A stretch of DNA of 64,000 bases. It comes from Lacihabitans sp. LS3-19. GTDB lineage: Bacteria; Bacteroidota; Bacteroidia; Cytophagales; Spirosomataceae. The stretch is taken from the NCBI RefSeq assembly GCF_024343575.1, contig NZ_RJUA01000001.1, forward strand, positions 525,086 through 589,085. The letters are read 5' to 3'. Shown piece after piece: positions 9,808-18,330 of this stretch (positions are counted from its first letter, which is position 1; the number at the start of each line of letters is the position of its first letter). The position numbers were made by a program, and so were the translations under genes. A model generated the notes under the pieces. The model searched no databases, was not told the DNA's origin, and saw only the letters and a program-made list of their open reading frames with translations.

Positions 9808-10830
9808 ATGAAGGATAAGAACAACTTTGATTTTTTGAGATTAGTATTTTCGATTTTTATAATAATCGGCCACAGCTACGCTATTAGTGGGTCAAGTGAG
9901 AGGGATATTATCTTTAGAATAACGAATGAGCAACTTTTATTGCAAGACATTGCATTAACTGGATTTTTTTTGGCGAGTGGCTTTTTTATATTTCCAAGTT
10001 TACAGAGGAGTAAATCTATTAGTACCTATCTGATTAAAAGAGGTTTAAGGATTTTTCCGGGAATAGTTTTCATGACGCTTATTATATGTTTATTAGGTGT
10101 TTTTGTTTACAAAGGATCGTCTTTTTACTATTTTACGCATTGGCCAGTTTATAAATATTTCATAAGAGCCCCTTTTTTGTTTTTATCAAATACTACTTTC
10201 TATGACCTTTTTGCTACTAACCCGCTGCCACAAATTAACGGCTCTTTATGGACTATTCCGTACGAGTTCGCCTTGTATATTTTTATTATTTTATTATTCG
10301 TTTTTAAAAATAATATTAGCCTATCGAAAGGGGTCTTATTTTTCCTTAGCATTGGTTTAATTTGCTACAATATCTATTTTTATAAAGACCAACCCAATTA
10401 CTATTTCTTTATTAGCGGTGAGTATTTGCTTTATTTTGGCTGCTTTTTTGTAATCGGAGCCTGGGCTTCCACAATCAAGGATTTCATTTTTGAAAATAAG
10501 GGAATCATACTTTCTTTAGGTTTGATTATTTGTTTTAGCTCTATTTGGTTGAATAACTTTAGAAGCTTCAATTATATTATTATTCCTATGGTTATATTGC
10601 CTTTAGGGCTTTTTCAGACGCCTTTTATCAAAAATATAGGAGAAAATATTGGGGATCTTTCTTATGGAATTTATATTTATGGGTGGCCGGTTCAACAAAC
10701 ATTATTCCATTTTTTTAACTTGGAACCTATCAGATTGATGATATTTGCTTCAATTATTTCTATATTCTTAGGCTATATTTCTTGGCATTTAATAGAAAAG
10801 AGAGCATTAGCTTTTAAATCCAGAATCTGA
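9808..10830 (+). CDS. Acyltransferase 3 family membrane protein (OafA/YrhL-like)
   Basis: A 340-residue integral membrane protein of the acyltransferase-3 family, which O-acetylates or O-acylates surface polysaccharides or lipids. It shows the conserved start N-F-D-F-L-R followed by the I-I-G-H-S-Y histidine motif. About ten hydrophobic segments follow, with the R-G-L-R-I-F-P-G motif near residue 75 and N-G-S-L-W-T-I-P-Y-E near residue 145. The C-terminal H-L-I-E-K-R-A motif is also typical. The ATG at 9808 is preferred over an in-frame TTG at 9802. It lies 38 bases after the esterase gene and may be cotranscribed with it. The acceptor molecule is unknown. Confidence 0.88.
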   Translation: MKDKNNFDFLRLVFSIFIIIGHSYAISGSSERDIIFRITNEQLLLQDIALTGFFLASGFFIFPSLQRSKSISTYLIKRGLRIFPGIVFMTLIICLLGVFVYKGSSFYYFTHWPVYKYFIRAPFLFLSNTTFYDLFATNPLPQINGSLWTIPYEFALYIFIILLFVFKNNISLSKGVLFFLSIGLICYNIYFYKDQPNYYFFISGEYLLYFGCFFVIGAWASTIKDFIFENKGIILSLGLIICFSSIWLNNFRSFNYIIIPMVILPLGLFQTPFIKNIGENIGDLSYGIYIYGWPVQQTLFHFFNLEPIRLMIFASIISIFLGYISWHLIEKRALAFKSRI

Positions 10831-10863
10831 TTTTTAGTTGGTATAATTCCTAAGTTTTCAAAT

Positions 10864-11751
10864 TTATTTCCCAGCCCAAAAAGGGTTCCCGGCTTCGATA
10901 AATTCAATTTTAGTATTTGGATAAAACTTCTGAAGCCAAGATTTAAAATATACCATTCCAGCTTCTTCCGAGTCGGCGTGTCCCATTACTACCAGAGCTT
11001 TGTTTTGCCCTAAAGTCTGAGCATCCTGAAAATAAGGGGCAGTTTCCCACTCATTGCTTTCACCTACTATGAGTACATCGCAATTGGTTTCTTTTAGAAC
11101 TTTAAAATGGGTATCCGTTCCAGCTGCACCAAGGGCAAGGCCAACTTTTTTTACCTTCATCTTTGGGTCTCCAACTATTCTGATGGTTTTACCTCCTGAG
11201 TGCTTTTGTAAATCTGCTACAAATTTACCAAGTGTGGTTTCAGGCATTTCGAAAGATTTGCTTCCTACTTTCCAATACTGTTTCCATCCCATTTTTTCTA
11301 CTACGCCTTCATAGATTTGGTCAGGGAAAGTGCGGTGTTGGTGATCATGAAACCTGAAGATGACCATGTTGTTTTCTTCAATAAACTTAATTTTGGCTTC
11401 CTGAACTGGATCGCCATTATGTATTTTAAGGTCGTCGTAATGACTGTAAAATGTAGGCTCATGAGTTATCACAAAATTGCAACCGGCTTCCTTTGCTTTT
11501 TGTAAAACAGCCAATGTAGACATAAACGTAACCGCAATTCCTTTGACTTCAGTTTCACCTTTTCCATAGATTATTACATCTCGAGTTTCCTGCATCCAAG
11601 GTATGGTGACATTCTTCCTTATTTTTTCAATCACCTGGTTGGCAGTCAAATGCGACTGTGCATTTGCCTTACTTCCAACAAAAAGAACTACTAAAAAAAG
11701 AGAGACTTTCAGGTACTTTACCAGAGTATTGTTTTTTGAATTATCTGACAT
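10864..11751 (-). CDS. Exported NIF3/DUF34-like dinuclear metal protein
   Basis: NIF3 (DUF34) proteins are hexameric, bind two metal ions and have no settled role, though they are often mislabelled GTP cyclohydrolase. This 295-residue member keeps metal-site motifs: I-T-H-E-P-T-F-Y-S-H near residue 95, R-F-H-D-H-Q-H-R, and the C-terminal M-G-H-A-D-S-E-E-A-G. Unlike the usual cytosolic members, it starts with about 12 polar residues, a hydrophobic core (VSLFLVVLFVG) and an A-N-A-Q cleavage site, i.e. a clear signal peptide. The start is set at 11751 (MSDNSK). It overlaps the last 11 bases of the upstream alpha-glucuronidase gene on the same strand, so the two are surely cotranscribed. A hydrolytic role in the periplasm is possible but unproven. 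Confidence 0.82.
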   Translation of the reverse strand: MSDNSKNNTLVKYLKVSLFLVVLFVGSKANAQSHLTANQVIEKIRKNVTIPWMQETRDVIIYGKGETEVKGIAVTFMSTLAVLQKAKEAGCNFVITHEPTFYSHYDDLKIHNGDPVQEAKIKFIEENNMVIFRFHDHQHRTFPDQIYEGVVEKMGWKQYWKVGSKSFEMPETTLGKFVADLQKHSGGKTIRIVGDPKMKVKKVGLALGAAGTDTHFKVLKETNCDVLIVGESNEWETAPYFQDAQTLGQNKALVVMGHADSEEAGMVYFKSWLQKFYPNTKIEFIEAGNPFWAGK

Positions 11752-13831
11752 GATACACATCGACTATTTGCTTTACTTCTTCAAATGTTCTACTTGGTTT
11801 TTGGTAAGGAGCAGCTACTGGCATTTTGTTGAACTTCTGGAAGTATAAAACTGAGGCATCTCTCCACCAAAGAGCTTCTTTTCTTTGGGTTTTTAGTCTA
11901 GCTTCCACATTTTCAAATGTTTCTTGATCGACTTTCCCTTTTACACTTGCCCAATCTGCTTGCATTTGCTCCACAGCTTTGGCTCCTTCATAATATCTGC
12001 TGACCATTTCGTCCCAAACGGTTCTGCCTGTTGAAAGTTTCATTCTCCAAGGTGCATGGTGAAACCACAACAAAAACTCTGGTTGTATTTTATCAATATC
12101 GCTGTATAAGTCTTTTAAACCAGAATGATATTGTGCCAATGAATTGCTTCCTTTTTCCGTACGGTCAAAGCCAATGCCTAGTGAATCTGCTTTATGATAG
12201 TACAATGCAGTCCAGTCTGGTCTTGGGGCTTTTTCTACCCATGGTTCTGGTCCAAAATGATGGCTTTCGCCCATCACATGATGCACGCCTAAAGGATTGG
12301 TATAATTGGTATATATTTCTCTAGATTCCAGCATGATTTTTTTGATGGTTTCCGTAGATTTTGCATCGGTATGAAAAGTCATTTTTACCCACTCATCGGC
12401 TATTTTAGCTGAGGTCATTTCTGGATTCCATGCCAACCTGCCTAAAGTATACCAATTGGCTTGAGCCATCGGATGGCCCGTCCAGTTGCGGTCTGAACCA
12501 GTATTAGCCACACCTATCATAGAAGTTATTGGATATTTAAAAACTTCACCTTCAATTACTTTTGCTACAGTTGAACCTTTGCCTTTTGCATAGGTATCGG
12601 TCTTAAGGACTTCTTCAAACATCGGTCCTTCGTAAACCCAGTGGGTAGCCCAACCCAAATATTCTTGCGTCAACTGAAATTCCATTGATACCGGCGTTTT
12701 TTCCATTGCACCAAAAAGCGGCGAAATTGGTTCTCGAACCTGGAAATCTATCGGGCCATTTTTTACTTGAATTATAATGTTCGGTAAAAACTCTCCATCA
12801 AATTTCTTGAATTCGTTATAAGCTGCGGCAAATCGGTCGCCCTTTGGATCGAAATTGTAAACAAAAGCTCTCCAAATTATCAATCCCTTGTGTGGTGCCA
12901 AAGCCTCGGCCATCATATTTGCACCGTCTTTGTGCGTGCGTCCAAAGTCCATTGGACCTGGCTCGCCTTCAGAATTGGCTTTTACCACAAATCCACCAAA
13001 GTCAGGAATCAATTTGTATACCTCATCCACCTTGTTTTTCCACCATTGGCTTACTTCAGGGTCTAGCGGGTCAGCGGTTTTTAAGCCTCCCAGTATTTTT
13101 GGAGAAGCAAAGTTTACTGATAAAAATACTTTAATACCGTAAGGTCTAAATACATCTGCCAAAGCTTTTACTTTGCCGAGATATTCTGGCGTTATAAATC
13201 TTGCTGAAGCATTTACGTTGTTGAGTACTGTTCCATTGATGCCTATTGAAGCGTTTGCTCTGGCATATTCAATATATCTTGTATCAATTCTTTCGGGGAG
13301 TTCATACCATTTCCAAAGCGACATTCCTGCATACCCACGCTCTATGGTACCGTTGTTATTATCCCAATGGTTGAGCATTCTCAGTTGGATTTTCGGTGCA
13401 GATGTGATCTTTAAGTTTTCTAAAGATTCCGAAGTTTGCATTCTTCTAATCATTTCAAAAACACCGTATAAAATACCTTTCGAAGTATTTCCAGATATTA
13501 TTATTTGCTTATTAAGTGTCTTTATTTCAAAGGCTTCTGGATTGGCATTTTCGATTTTTCCAAGTTTTAAAACCAATTTTGCCTGTGTGGAATTTTGAAT
13601 TATTTGAGGTTTGATTTTCAATAATCCAGTCGCTGCTTTTTCGATTTCTAAAAGCGTAACTTTTGAGGTTTCGTCGTTATAATTTATATGAATAGTCGAA
13701 AGTTTTTGGCTATAATTTTTCCTTAAAGTTTCGTTTTGAATACGGTCGTATTTTAGCCAAAGTCTGTAACCATCGTCAGCAAAAGTATTGAATGTAAATA
13801 GGCTGAAGGCGAGCAAAAGTAAGATTCTCAT
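11741..13831 (-). CDS. Alpha-glucuronidase, glycoside hydrolase family 67
   Basis: GH67 enzymes remove (4-O-methyl-)D-glucuronic acid from the non-reducing end xylose of glucurono-xylooligosaccharides. The 696-residue protein (start ATG 13831) has a signal peptide ending F-A-D-D. It has an N-terminal beta-sandwich and then the barrel, with family hallmarks N-H-W-D-N-N-N-G-T-I-E-R-G-Y-A-G and G-I-N-G-T-V-L-N-N-V-N-A. The likely acid is in A-N-S-E-G-E-P-G-P, and the Asp/Glu pair of the base in N-G-P-I-D-F-Q-V-R-E-P and S-M-E-F-Q-L-T-Q-E. The length is normal. It heads a two-gene unit with the exported NIF3-like gene. Its presence indicates xylan use; the susCD pair 7 kb away may or may not serve the same substrate. 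Confidence 0.93.
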   Translation of the reverse strand: MRILLLLAFSLFTFNTFADDGYRLWLKYDRIQNETLRKNYSQKLSTIHINYNDETSKVTLLEIEKAATGLLKIKPQIIQNSTQAKLVLKLGKIENANPEAFEIKTLNKQIIISGNTSKGILYGVFEMIRRMQTSESLENLKITSAPKIQLRMLNHWDNNNGTIERGYAGMSLWKWYELPERIDTRYIEYARANASIGINGTVLNNVNASARFITPEYLGKVKALADVFRPYGIKVFLSVNFASPKILGGLKTADPLDPEVSQWWKNKVDEVYKLIPDFGGFVVKANSEGEPGPMDFGRTHKDGANMMAEALAPHKGLIIWRAFVYNFDPKGDRFAAAYNEFKKFDGEFLPNIIIQVKNGPIDFQVREPISPLFGAMEKTPVSMEFQLTQEYLGWATHWVYEGPMFEEVLKTDTYAKGKGSTVAKVIEGEVFKYPITSMIGVANTGSDRNWTGHPMAQANWYTLGRLAWNPEMTSAKIADEWVKMTFHTDAKSTETIKKIMLESREIYTNYTNPLGVHHVMGESHHFGPEPWVEKAPRPDWTALYYHKADSLGIGFDRTEKGSNSLAQYHSGLKDLYSDIDKIQPEFLLWFHHAPWRMKLSTGRTVWDEMVSRYYEGAKAVEQMQADWASVKGKVDQETFENVEARLKTQRKEALWWRDASVLYFQKFNKMPVAAPYQKPSRTFEEVKQIVDVYHVR

Positions 13832-14004
13832 GTAGTTTTTTTGATTGAATAAATACAAATATCGGAAGAAATTGAGGAAGATTTAGGGAGAAAATGAATT
13901 ATTTCAGAGGAATTGTATTGGCTGCAAATCATTCTTTACATTCTTCCAAATTGGATTGACCTGAGGCTATTTTTAGGATGAAATAGTATTTATGATTCTT
14001 TTCT

Positions 14005-14442
14005 CTAATCTAAATTTATAGCCTCTATTAATTTGAGTTTTAATTCCTCACTAAAATTGCTATAATTGATTATTGAAAAAATTATTTCAAATAGTAGTTC
14101 TTTGTTAATTTTATTATCTGCGACGTAAACAGAAATATTCTCCATTTCTATTATGAATTTATCTACACAGTATTCTAAACCATTGATTTCTAGAAAATAC
14201 GCTCCCAAAGCTATACTACTTCTTTTATTTCCGTCGCTAAAAGCATGATTCTTGTTTATTGAATACACCAAGTGTGTCGTTTTGCTTTCAATATCTGGGT
14301 AGTATATGTCGTTCTGGATATGTTCTAAAACACTTTCTAAAAGGCCAATGTCTTTTGTCCCGTGCGAACCTCCTGATTTCTCAATTATGAAATCATGAGT
14401 TAAAATAGCGTATTCCTTATTGAAGTATAGAAATTGTATCAT
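14005..14442 (-). CDS. Fic/Doc family toxin (death-on-curing type)
   Basis: A 145-residue Doc-like protein. Doc toxins phosphorylate elongation factor Tu, while other Fic proteins AMPylate targets. The core motif H-A-F-S-D-G-N-K-R is at residues 66-74 and matches HxFx(D/E)GNKR with the catalytic His intact. The N-terminal G-T-K-D-I-G-L-L-E-S-V-L-E segment is also typical of Doc. Its start overlaps the stop of the upstream HTH gene by four bases (ATGA), so the two form an operon in the order expected for antitoxin then toxin. Which protein neutralises it is inferred from the linkage only. Confidence 0.85.
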   Translation of the reverse strand: MIQFLYFNKEYAILTHDFIIEKSGGSHGTKDIGLLESVLEHIQNDIYYPDIESKTTHLVYSINKNHAFSDGNKRSSIALGAYFLEINGLEYCVDKFIIEMENISVYVADNKINKELLFEIIFSIINYSNFSEELKLKLIEAINLD

Positions 14443-15494
14443 CTATCTTTTAATCTTTTGAATACATCAATGTTTTCTTCAATTCTTTCTTGTATTGATT
14501 TGCTCTTTTCCCCTAAGAATTTATCAAATTCAGTTTCATTGAGATGAGTTATATAATCTTTTAGTTTCTCGTGTAAGGCATCTCTAAAAGCCATATCTCT
14601 ACTTGCCATAAGTGTTCTTGCTCTGTCTAATAGAGGTTTAGAAAAATCAAAATGCTTTTCTTCTAATTCTTTAAATAATTGATTTGCTTCTGAAAGTCGA
14701 AGCTGTCGACCTAATTGCTTCATTCTTTGTCTTAATAACTCTGCATAACTGTTTTCATAAGCAGCCACCAAATCTAGAATTTCAGAGTATAAAGTTTCTC
14801 TTAAGTTTTCATTTTTCTCTAATTTCAAAATCTGTTTATATTCTTTAGCATTTTCATGAAAAATGCATTTATATACTGCATCTGTTAACTGTGGATATTT
14901 CCATTTACTATGCTCAACACACTCATCTATTGCTTTAGTGAATTCTACTCTATAATTGTTTTCTCTAATTGCACTTGGTAAAAAATCCTCTTCTCTTTGA
15001 TTTATATACTTTGTATTACCTCCAAGTTTCTTATTAATTGTATCTAAAACAATATCTAAAATTAAACTTCTTAGTTGTTTTGCTCTTTCACTTTCTGTCA
15101 ATAGCATTCCAATATTTAAAAATACTCTAAACGTAAAGATTCCTAAAACAGAAATTTTTTTTATGTTTTCTTCTATGGTAGCGACATCAATGTCGTTACC
15201 ATCATTAATACTATTCGTATATAATTCAAATGCCTCCTTAAATTCTTTTAAATCATTTCCCCTTAAAACCTCGTAACCATTTTCTCTGAACTCATCTTCA
15301 TGGTTTTCAATATACCTATCTATAGTTCTTTCATCTACATCATAAAAATCTGCAATTTGTCTTTTAGTGTATCTAAAAGAACCTTTGAATACTACACCCA
15401 TAAAAGAAACTTCCTTTTGAATTTCATCAAGTGCAAATTGGTTGTTTAAAATATTTTTTCGATGTAAATCCGAAGTAGTTAAATCTTTAGTCAT
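14439..15494 (-). CDS. HTH DNA-binding protein paired with Doc toxin (RhuM-like)
   Basis: A 351-residue protein with an N-terminal helix-turn-helix (about residues 40-70, T-K-R-Q-I-A-D-F-Y-D-V-D-E-R-T-I-D-R-Y). A long mostly helical body follows, ending in a charged coil. The N-terminal part resembles RhuM/virulence-type DNA-binding proteins that accompany Fic/Doc proteins in Bacteroidota. It overlaps the Doc gene by four bases, so it is probably the repressor and antitoxin of this pair. I do not recognise the C-terminal region, although its segments 90-230 are well conserved-looking (SERAKQLRSLILDIVLDTI). No metal or nuclease motif is evident. Confidence 0.7.
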   Translation of the reverse strand: MTKDLTTSDLHRKNILNNQFALDEIQKEVSFMGVVFKGSFRYTKRQIADFYDVDERTIDRYIENHEDEFRENGYEVLRGNDLKEFKEAFELYTNSINDGNDIDVATIEENIKKISVLGIFTFRVFLNIGMLLTESERAKQLRSLILDIVLDTINKKLGGNTKYINQREEDFLPSAIRENNYRVEFTKAIDECVEHSKWKYPQLTDAVYKCIFHENAKEYKQILKLEKNENLRETLYSEILDLVAAYENSYAELLRQRMKQLGRQLRLSEANQLFKELEEKHFDFSKPLLDRARTLMASRDMAFRDALHEKLKDYITHLNETEFDKFLGEKSKSIQERIEENIDVFKRLKDR

Positions 15495-15615
15495 TTTAAA
15501 TTTTTACATTAAGAAAGAAGTCTGGGTTGATTAATAAGAAATGAGTCTAATTATAATGAAATCACAAAATGAAATTTTCCCTGTAGGTAAATTCCTTCCC
15601 AAATATACAAAAATC

Positions 15616-17787
15616 CTACAAAACCAAAAGCCCCTGCTCACGCATTTCGTTGATGGGTTTAGCGTACCAAAAAAGCTCAAAATGTTCAAATTTCTTTTCG
15701 AAAGAAGTCTTCAATTCACCGAAGGCGATGGTTTTTGAATTTCTTACATTCATTAATGATAGATTTTCTAAAAACCACTCGCCTTTCTCTTTTTCTATGC
15801 TAATCGTGAAAGTCTCCATTTTTTCATGAAACGTAAAAGTCAAAGCTTGGCCTTTTTTTGTTTTGGTTTCTATTACAATTGGTTCATTGCCAATCCAGAC
15901 TATTTTAGCATTAGGTTTTATCAAAGTATGGTCTTCTTCTTCCAGACATTCTACTATAAAATCTGGCTGAATTTTGGTCTTCGGAATCTTGAAATCAAAC
16001 CAATCTTGCAGCGGATATTCAAAACAAAGTCCATGCATATAGTTAAAGAGCGATTTTTTCAGTCCAAAACTAAATTTGTCGTGGTCAATGCCTGTTGAAT
16101 CCTTAAACTGGATGTCGTTGTCGGCAAATGTAATGTCTTTATAATCAGGCAAAATACCAAACTTTTCAGGGTTCAAACCTACAGGACTATGGGCCGTAAG
16201 AGCAAACTGATGCCAAAATCCGGAATTCAAAATGCCCAATTCAAACATCTGCCGTACCATTTCTAAACTATCCACTGTTTCCTGCACGGTTTGTGTTGGG
16301 TAGCCATACATCAGATATGCATGCACCATAATGCCCGACTCCACAAAATTGCGGTTTACCTGAGCCACTTGGGCTACCGTAACACCCTTGTCTATCAAAG
16401 CCAAAAGCCTATCAGATGCAACTTCTAGTCCACCAGAAACCGCTATGCAACCCGAAGATTTAAGCAAAACACAGAGGTCGGCCGTAAAGCTTTTTTCAAA
16501 TCGGATGTTGGTCCACCAGGTTACTACCAGTCCGCGTCTCATAATTTCCAAAGCCACCTCACGCATGAGAGCGGGCGGTGCGGCTTCGTCAACAAAATGG
16601 AAACCATTTTCGCCAGTTTGGGCTATCATTTGCTCCATTCTGTCTACCAAAATTCTGGCGGCGATGGGTTCGTAAAGTTTGATATAATCTAGTGAAATAT
16701 CGCAAAAAGTACACTTGCCCCAATAACATCCATGGGCCATCGTGAGCTTATTCCAGCGACCGTCTGACCAAAGGCTGTGCATAGGATTGGTCAGTTCTAT
16801 TACCGAAATGTACTTGTCCAATGACAAGTCTGAGTAGTCTGGCGTACCTACCTCGCTGTGTTTGTAGTCTTTTTGGGTGGAATTGTTGATATATTTTACT
16901 TCGCCATTTTGCAGGCAAAAAGTTCGCTTAAACGTTGAGTTTTCGTCTTCATCCAAAACGTGTTTTGCCAATAATTCTATCGGAAGTTCGCCGTCGTCAA
17001 GGGTGATGAAATCAAAATATTCAAAAACTCGAGTGTCTTTTACACTTCTGAGTTCGGTATTGGCAAATCCACCTCCCATGGCGGTTTTTGCTTTTGGAAA
17101 ATGCTCTTTTATAAAAGCAGCACACCGAAATGCACTGTACAAATTGCCTGGAAAAGGTACCGAAAAACAGACCAATTTGGGTTGGATTTCCTCTAGTTTT
17201 TGTTTTAAAATCCTGAGTGTTATTTCGTCTATAAATGTTGGCGTTTTTTGTAGATGTTCATACAATTCATCAAACGAATTGGCACTTCTACCGAGCCGCT
17301 CGGCATAGCGGCTAAAGCCAAAGTTTTCGTCGAGACATTCCACTATAAAATCAGATAAGTCTTCGAGATACAGCGTAGCCAAATGCTTGGCTTTGTCTTG
17401 CATGCCCATGTTGCCAAAGGCCCATTCCAAATCATTTTCCTGAGAAAATCTTGTCGCTTGAGGCAGGAAATTTCCGCTACAAATCTGCCGAGCCAAAGTA
17501 GGCTTATGCCCTTGGAGAAAAGCAATTACCTCTTCAATAGTTTGGATATAATCTTGCTGTAAACCAAAAATCCTTTGGGAATTTTCAGAAATACCTTCAA
17601 GCTGTGCTTTCTCAAAAATGGAACGCAAGCCATCCTTAGAAAAAAGCTCCAAAATAACCTCAATGCCCAAGTCCATCTGAAAAGCCCCGATACCTTTGGT
17701 ATTCAAAAACCCCTTCAAATAGGCCGAAGCCGGATAGGGCGTATTGAGCTGCGTAAATGGCGGCGTAATGAGAAGGAGGTCTTTCAA
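15616..17787 (-). CDS. B12-binding-domain radical SAM protein
   Basis: A 723-residue enzyme. The start MKDLLLITPPFTQLNTPYP and the segment K-L-V-C-F-S-V-P-F-P...M-G-G-G-F-A-N-T-E-L form an N-terminal Rossmann-like cobalamin-binding-type domain (about 200-300). The radical SAM barrel follows, with its cluster motif C-Y-W-G-K-C-T-F-C near residue 355, then F-H-F-V-D-E-A-A-P-P and S-G-G-L-E. A C-terminal domain of about 200 residues is not recognised. The cysteine spacing is CX4CX2C rather than the canonical CX3CX2C. Related proteins carry out methylations or other difficult C-C or C-S chemistry; the substrate here is unknown. It is monocistronic, divergent from the MqsR-like toxin gene and downstream of no obvious peptide precursor. 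Confidence 0.85.
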   Translation of the reverse strand: MKDLLLITPPFTQLNTPYPASAYLKGFLNTKGIGAFQMDLGIEVILELFSKDGLRSIFEKAQLEGISENSQRIFGLQQDYIQTIEEVIAFLQGHKPTLARQICSGNFLPQATRFSQENDLEWAFGNMGMQDKAKHLATLYLEDLSDFIVECLDENFGFSRYAERLGRSANSFDELYEHLQKTPTFIDEITLRILKQKLEEIQPKLVCFSVPFPGNLYSAFRCAAFIKEHFPKAKTAMGGGFANTELRSVKDTRVFEYFDFITLDDGELPIELLAKHVLDEDENSTFKRTFCLQNGEVKYINNSTQKDYKHSEVGTPDYSDLSLDKYISVIELTNPMHSLWSDGRWNKLTMAHGCYWGKCTFCDISLDYIKLYEPIAARILVDRMEQMIAQTGENGFHFVDEAAPPALMREVALEIMRRGLVVTWWTNIRFEKSFTADLCVLLKSSGCIAVSGGLEVASDRLLALIDKGVTVAQVAQVNRNFVESGIMVHAYLMYGYPTQTVQETVDSLEMVRQMFELGILNSGFWHQFALTAHSPVGLNPEKFGILPDYKDITFADNDIQFKDSTGIDHDKFSFGLKKSLFNYMHGLCFEYPLQDWFDFKIPKTKIQPDFIVECLEEEDHTLIKPNAKIVWIGNEPIVIETKTKKGQALTFTFHEKMETFTISIEKEKGEWFLENLSLMNVRNSKTIAFGELKTSFEKKFEHFELFWYAKPINEMREQGLLVL

Positions 17788-17895
17788 AAGCGTTTTTTTT
17801 TGTAAAATTAAGGATTTGTTTTGGGAAAACTGATTGCATTTAGATTATTCGAATAGCTATTTTATTCTAAAAATATTAGCAAAACCATTTTAAAG

Positions 17896-17927
17896 TTGAA
17901 AATATATACAAAAAGGCATTAAATTTG
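17896..17927 (+). promoter_or_regulatory. Candidate promoter of the toxin-antitoxin operon
   Basis: TTG at 17896-17898 and TAAATTTG at 17920-17927 with a 21-base spacer. The predicted start near 17933 rules out the TTG at 17925 as a translation start and supports the ATG at 17946. Confidence 0.5.
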
Positions 17928-17945
17928 TATTTTAAAATTATTGAC

Positions 17946-18293
17946 ATGACTTTGAGAGAATCCGTCGAACAGTTTCTACATGATTTTAAATTGAAATTAA
18001 GAATCTACGACATCATCTTTTTGGACAGCAGAAATAAGAATCTTCAAACATTGCTTGATTTGGAAATTAAGCCATTGGAAAGGAGAAAAGTAATTGAAAA
18101 CTTAAAAGTGGAAGATTATAGTGAGGGGCCTATTCCTGACCAGAATTTTGTAGGGAACGACCTTTGGGTATTTGGTAAAACATTGAAAAACAAAGAAGTA
18201 TATATAAAAATTTCTATGGGACTTCCAAACAAAAGCACCATTTGCATTTCTTTTCACATAGCAGAATTTCCCATGAAATATCCTTTTAAGTAA
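17946..18293 (+). CDS. MqsR/RelE-like toxin of a type II toxin-antitoxin pair
   Basis: A 115-residue protein whose second half carries the recognisable pattern E-D-Y-S-E-G-P-I-P-D, then L-W-V-F-G-K-T-L-K-N-K-E-V-Y-I-K-I-S, then I-C-I-S-F-H-I-A-E-F-P-M-K-Y-P-F. This is the signature of Bacteroidota toxins with an MqsR/RelE-type (BECR) mRNA-interferase fold: the conserved K-x-Y-x-K and a C-terminal basic/aromatic tail. It precedes, by 37 bases on the same strand, a protein with an MqsA-like HTH and a DUF4065 domain. The start is the ATG at 17946. Function as a ribonuclease is inferred from family and pairing. Confidence 0.78.
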   Translation: MTLRESVEQFLHDFKLKLRIYDIIFLDSRNKNLQTLLDLEIKPLERRKVIENLKVEDYSEGPIPDQNFVGNDLWVFGKTLKNKEVYIKISMGLPNKSTICISFHIAEFPMKYPFK

Positions 18294-18330
18294 TCCACAA
18301 AAAATAAAAATTAAATAACAATTAGACAAA

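Noticed and set aside
16877..17308. 143-codon frame opposite the radical SAM gene
   Set aside because: Antisense shadow with Ser/Lys-rich, featureless sequence.
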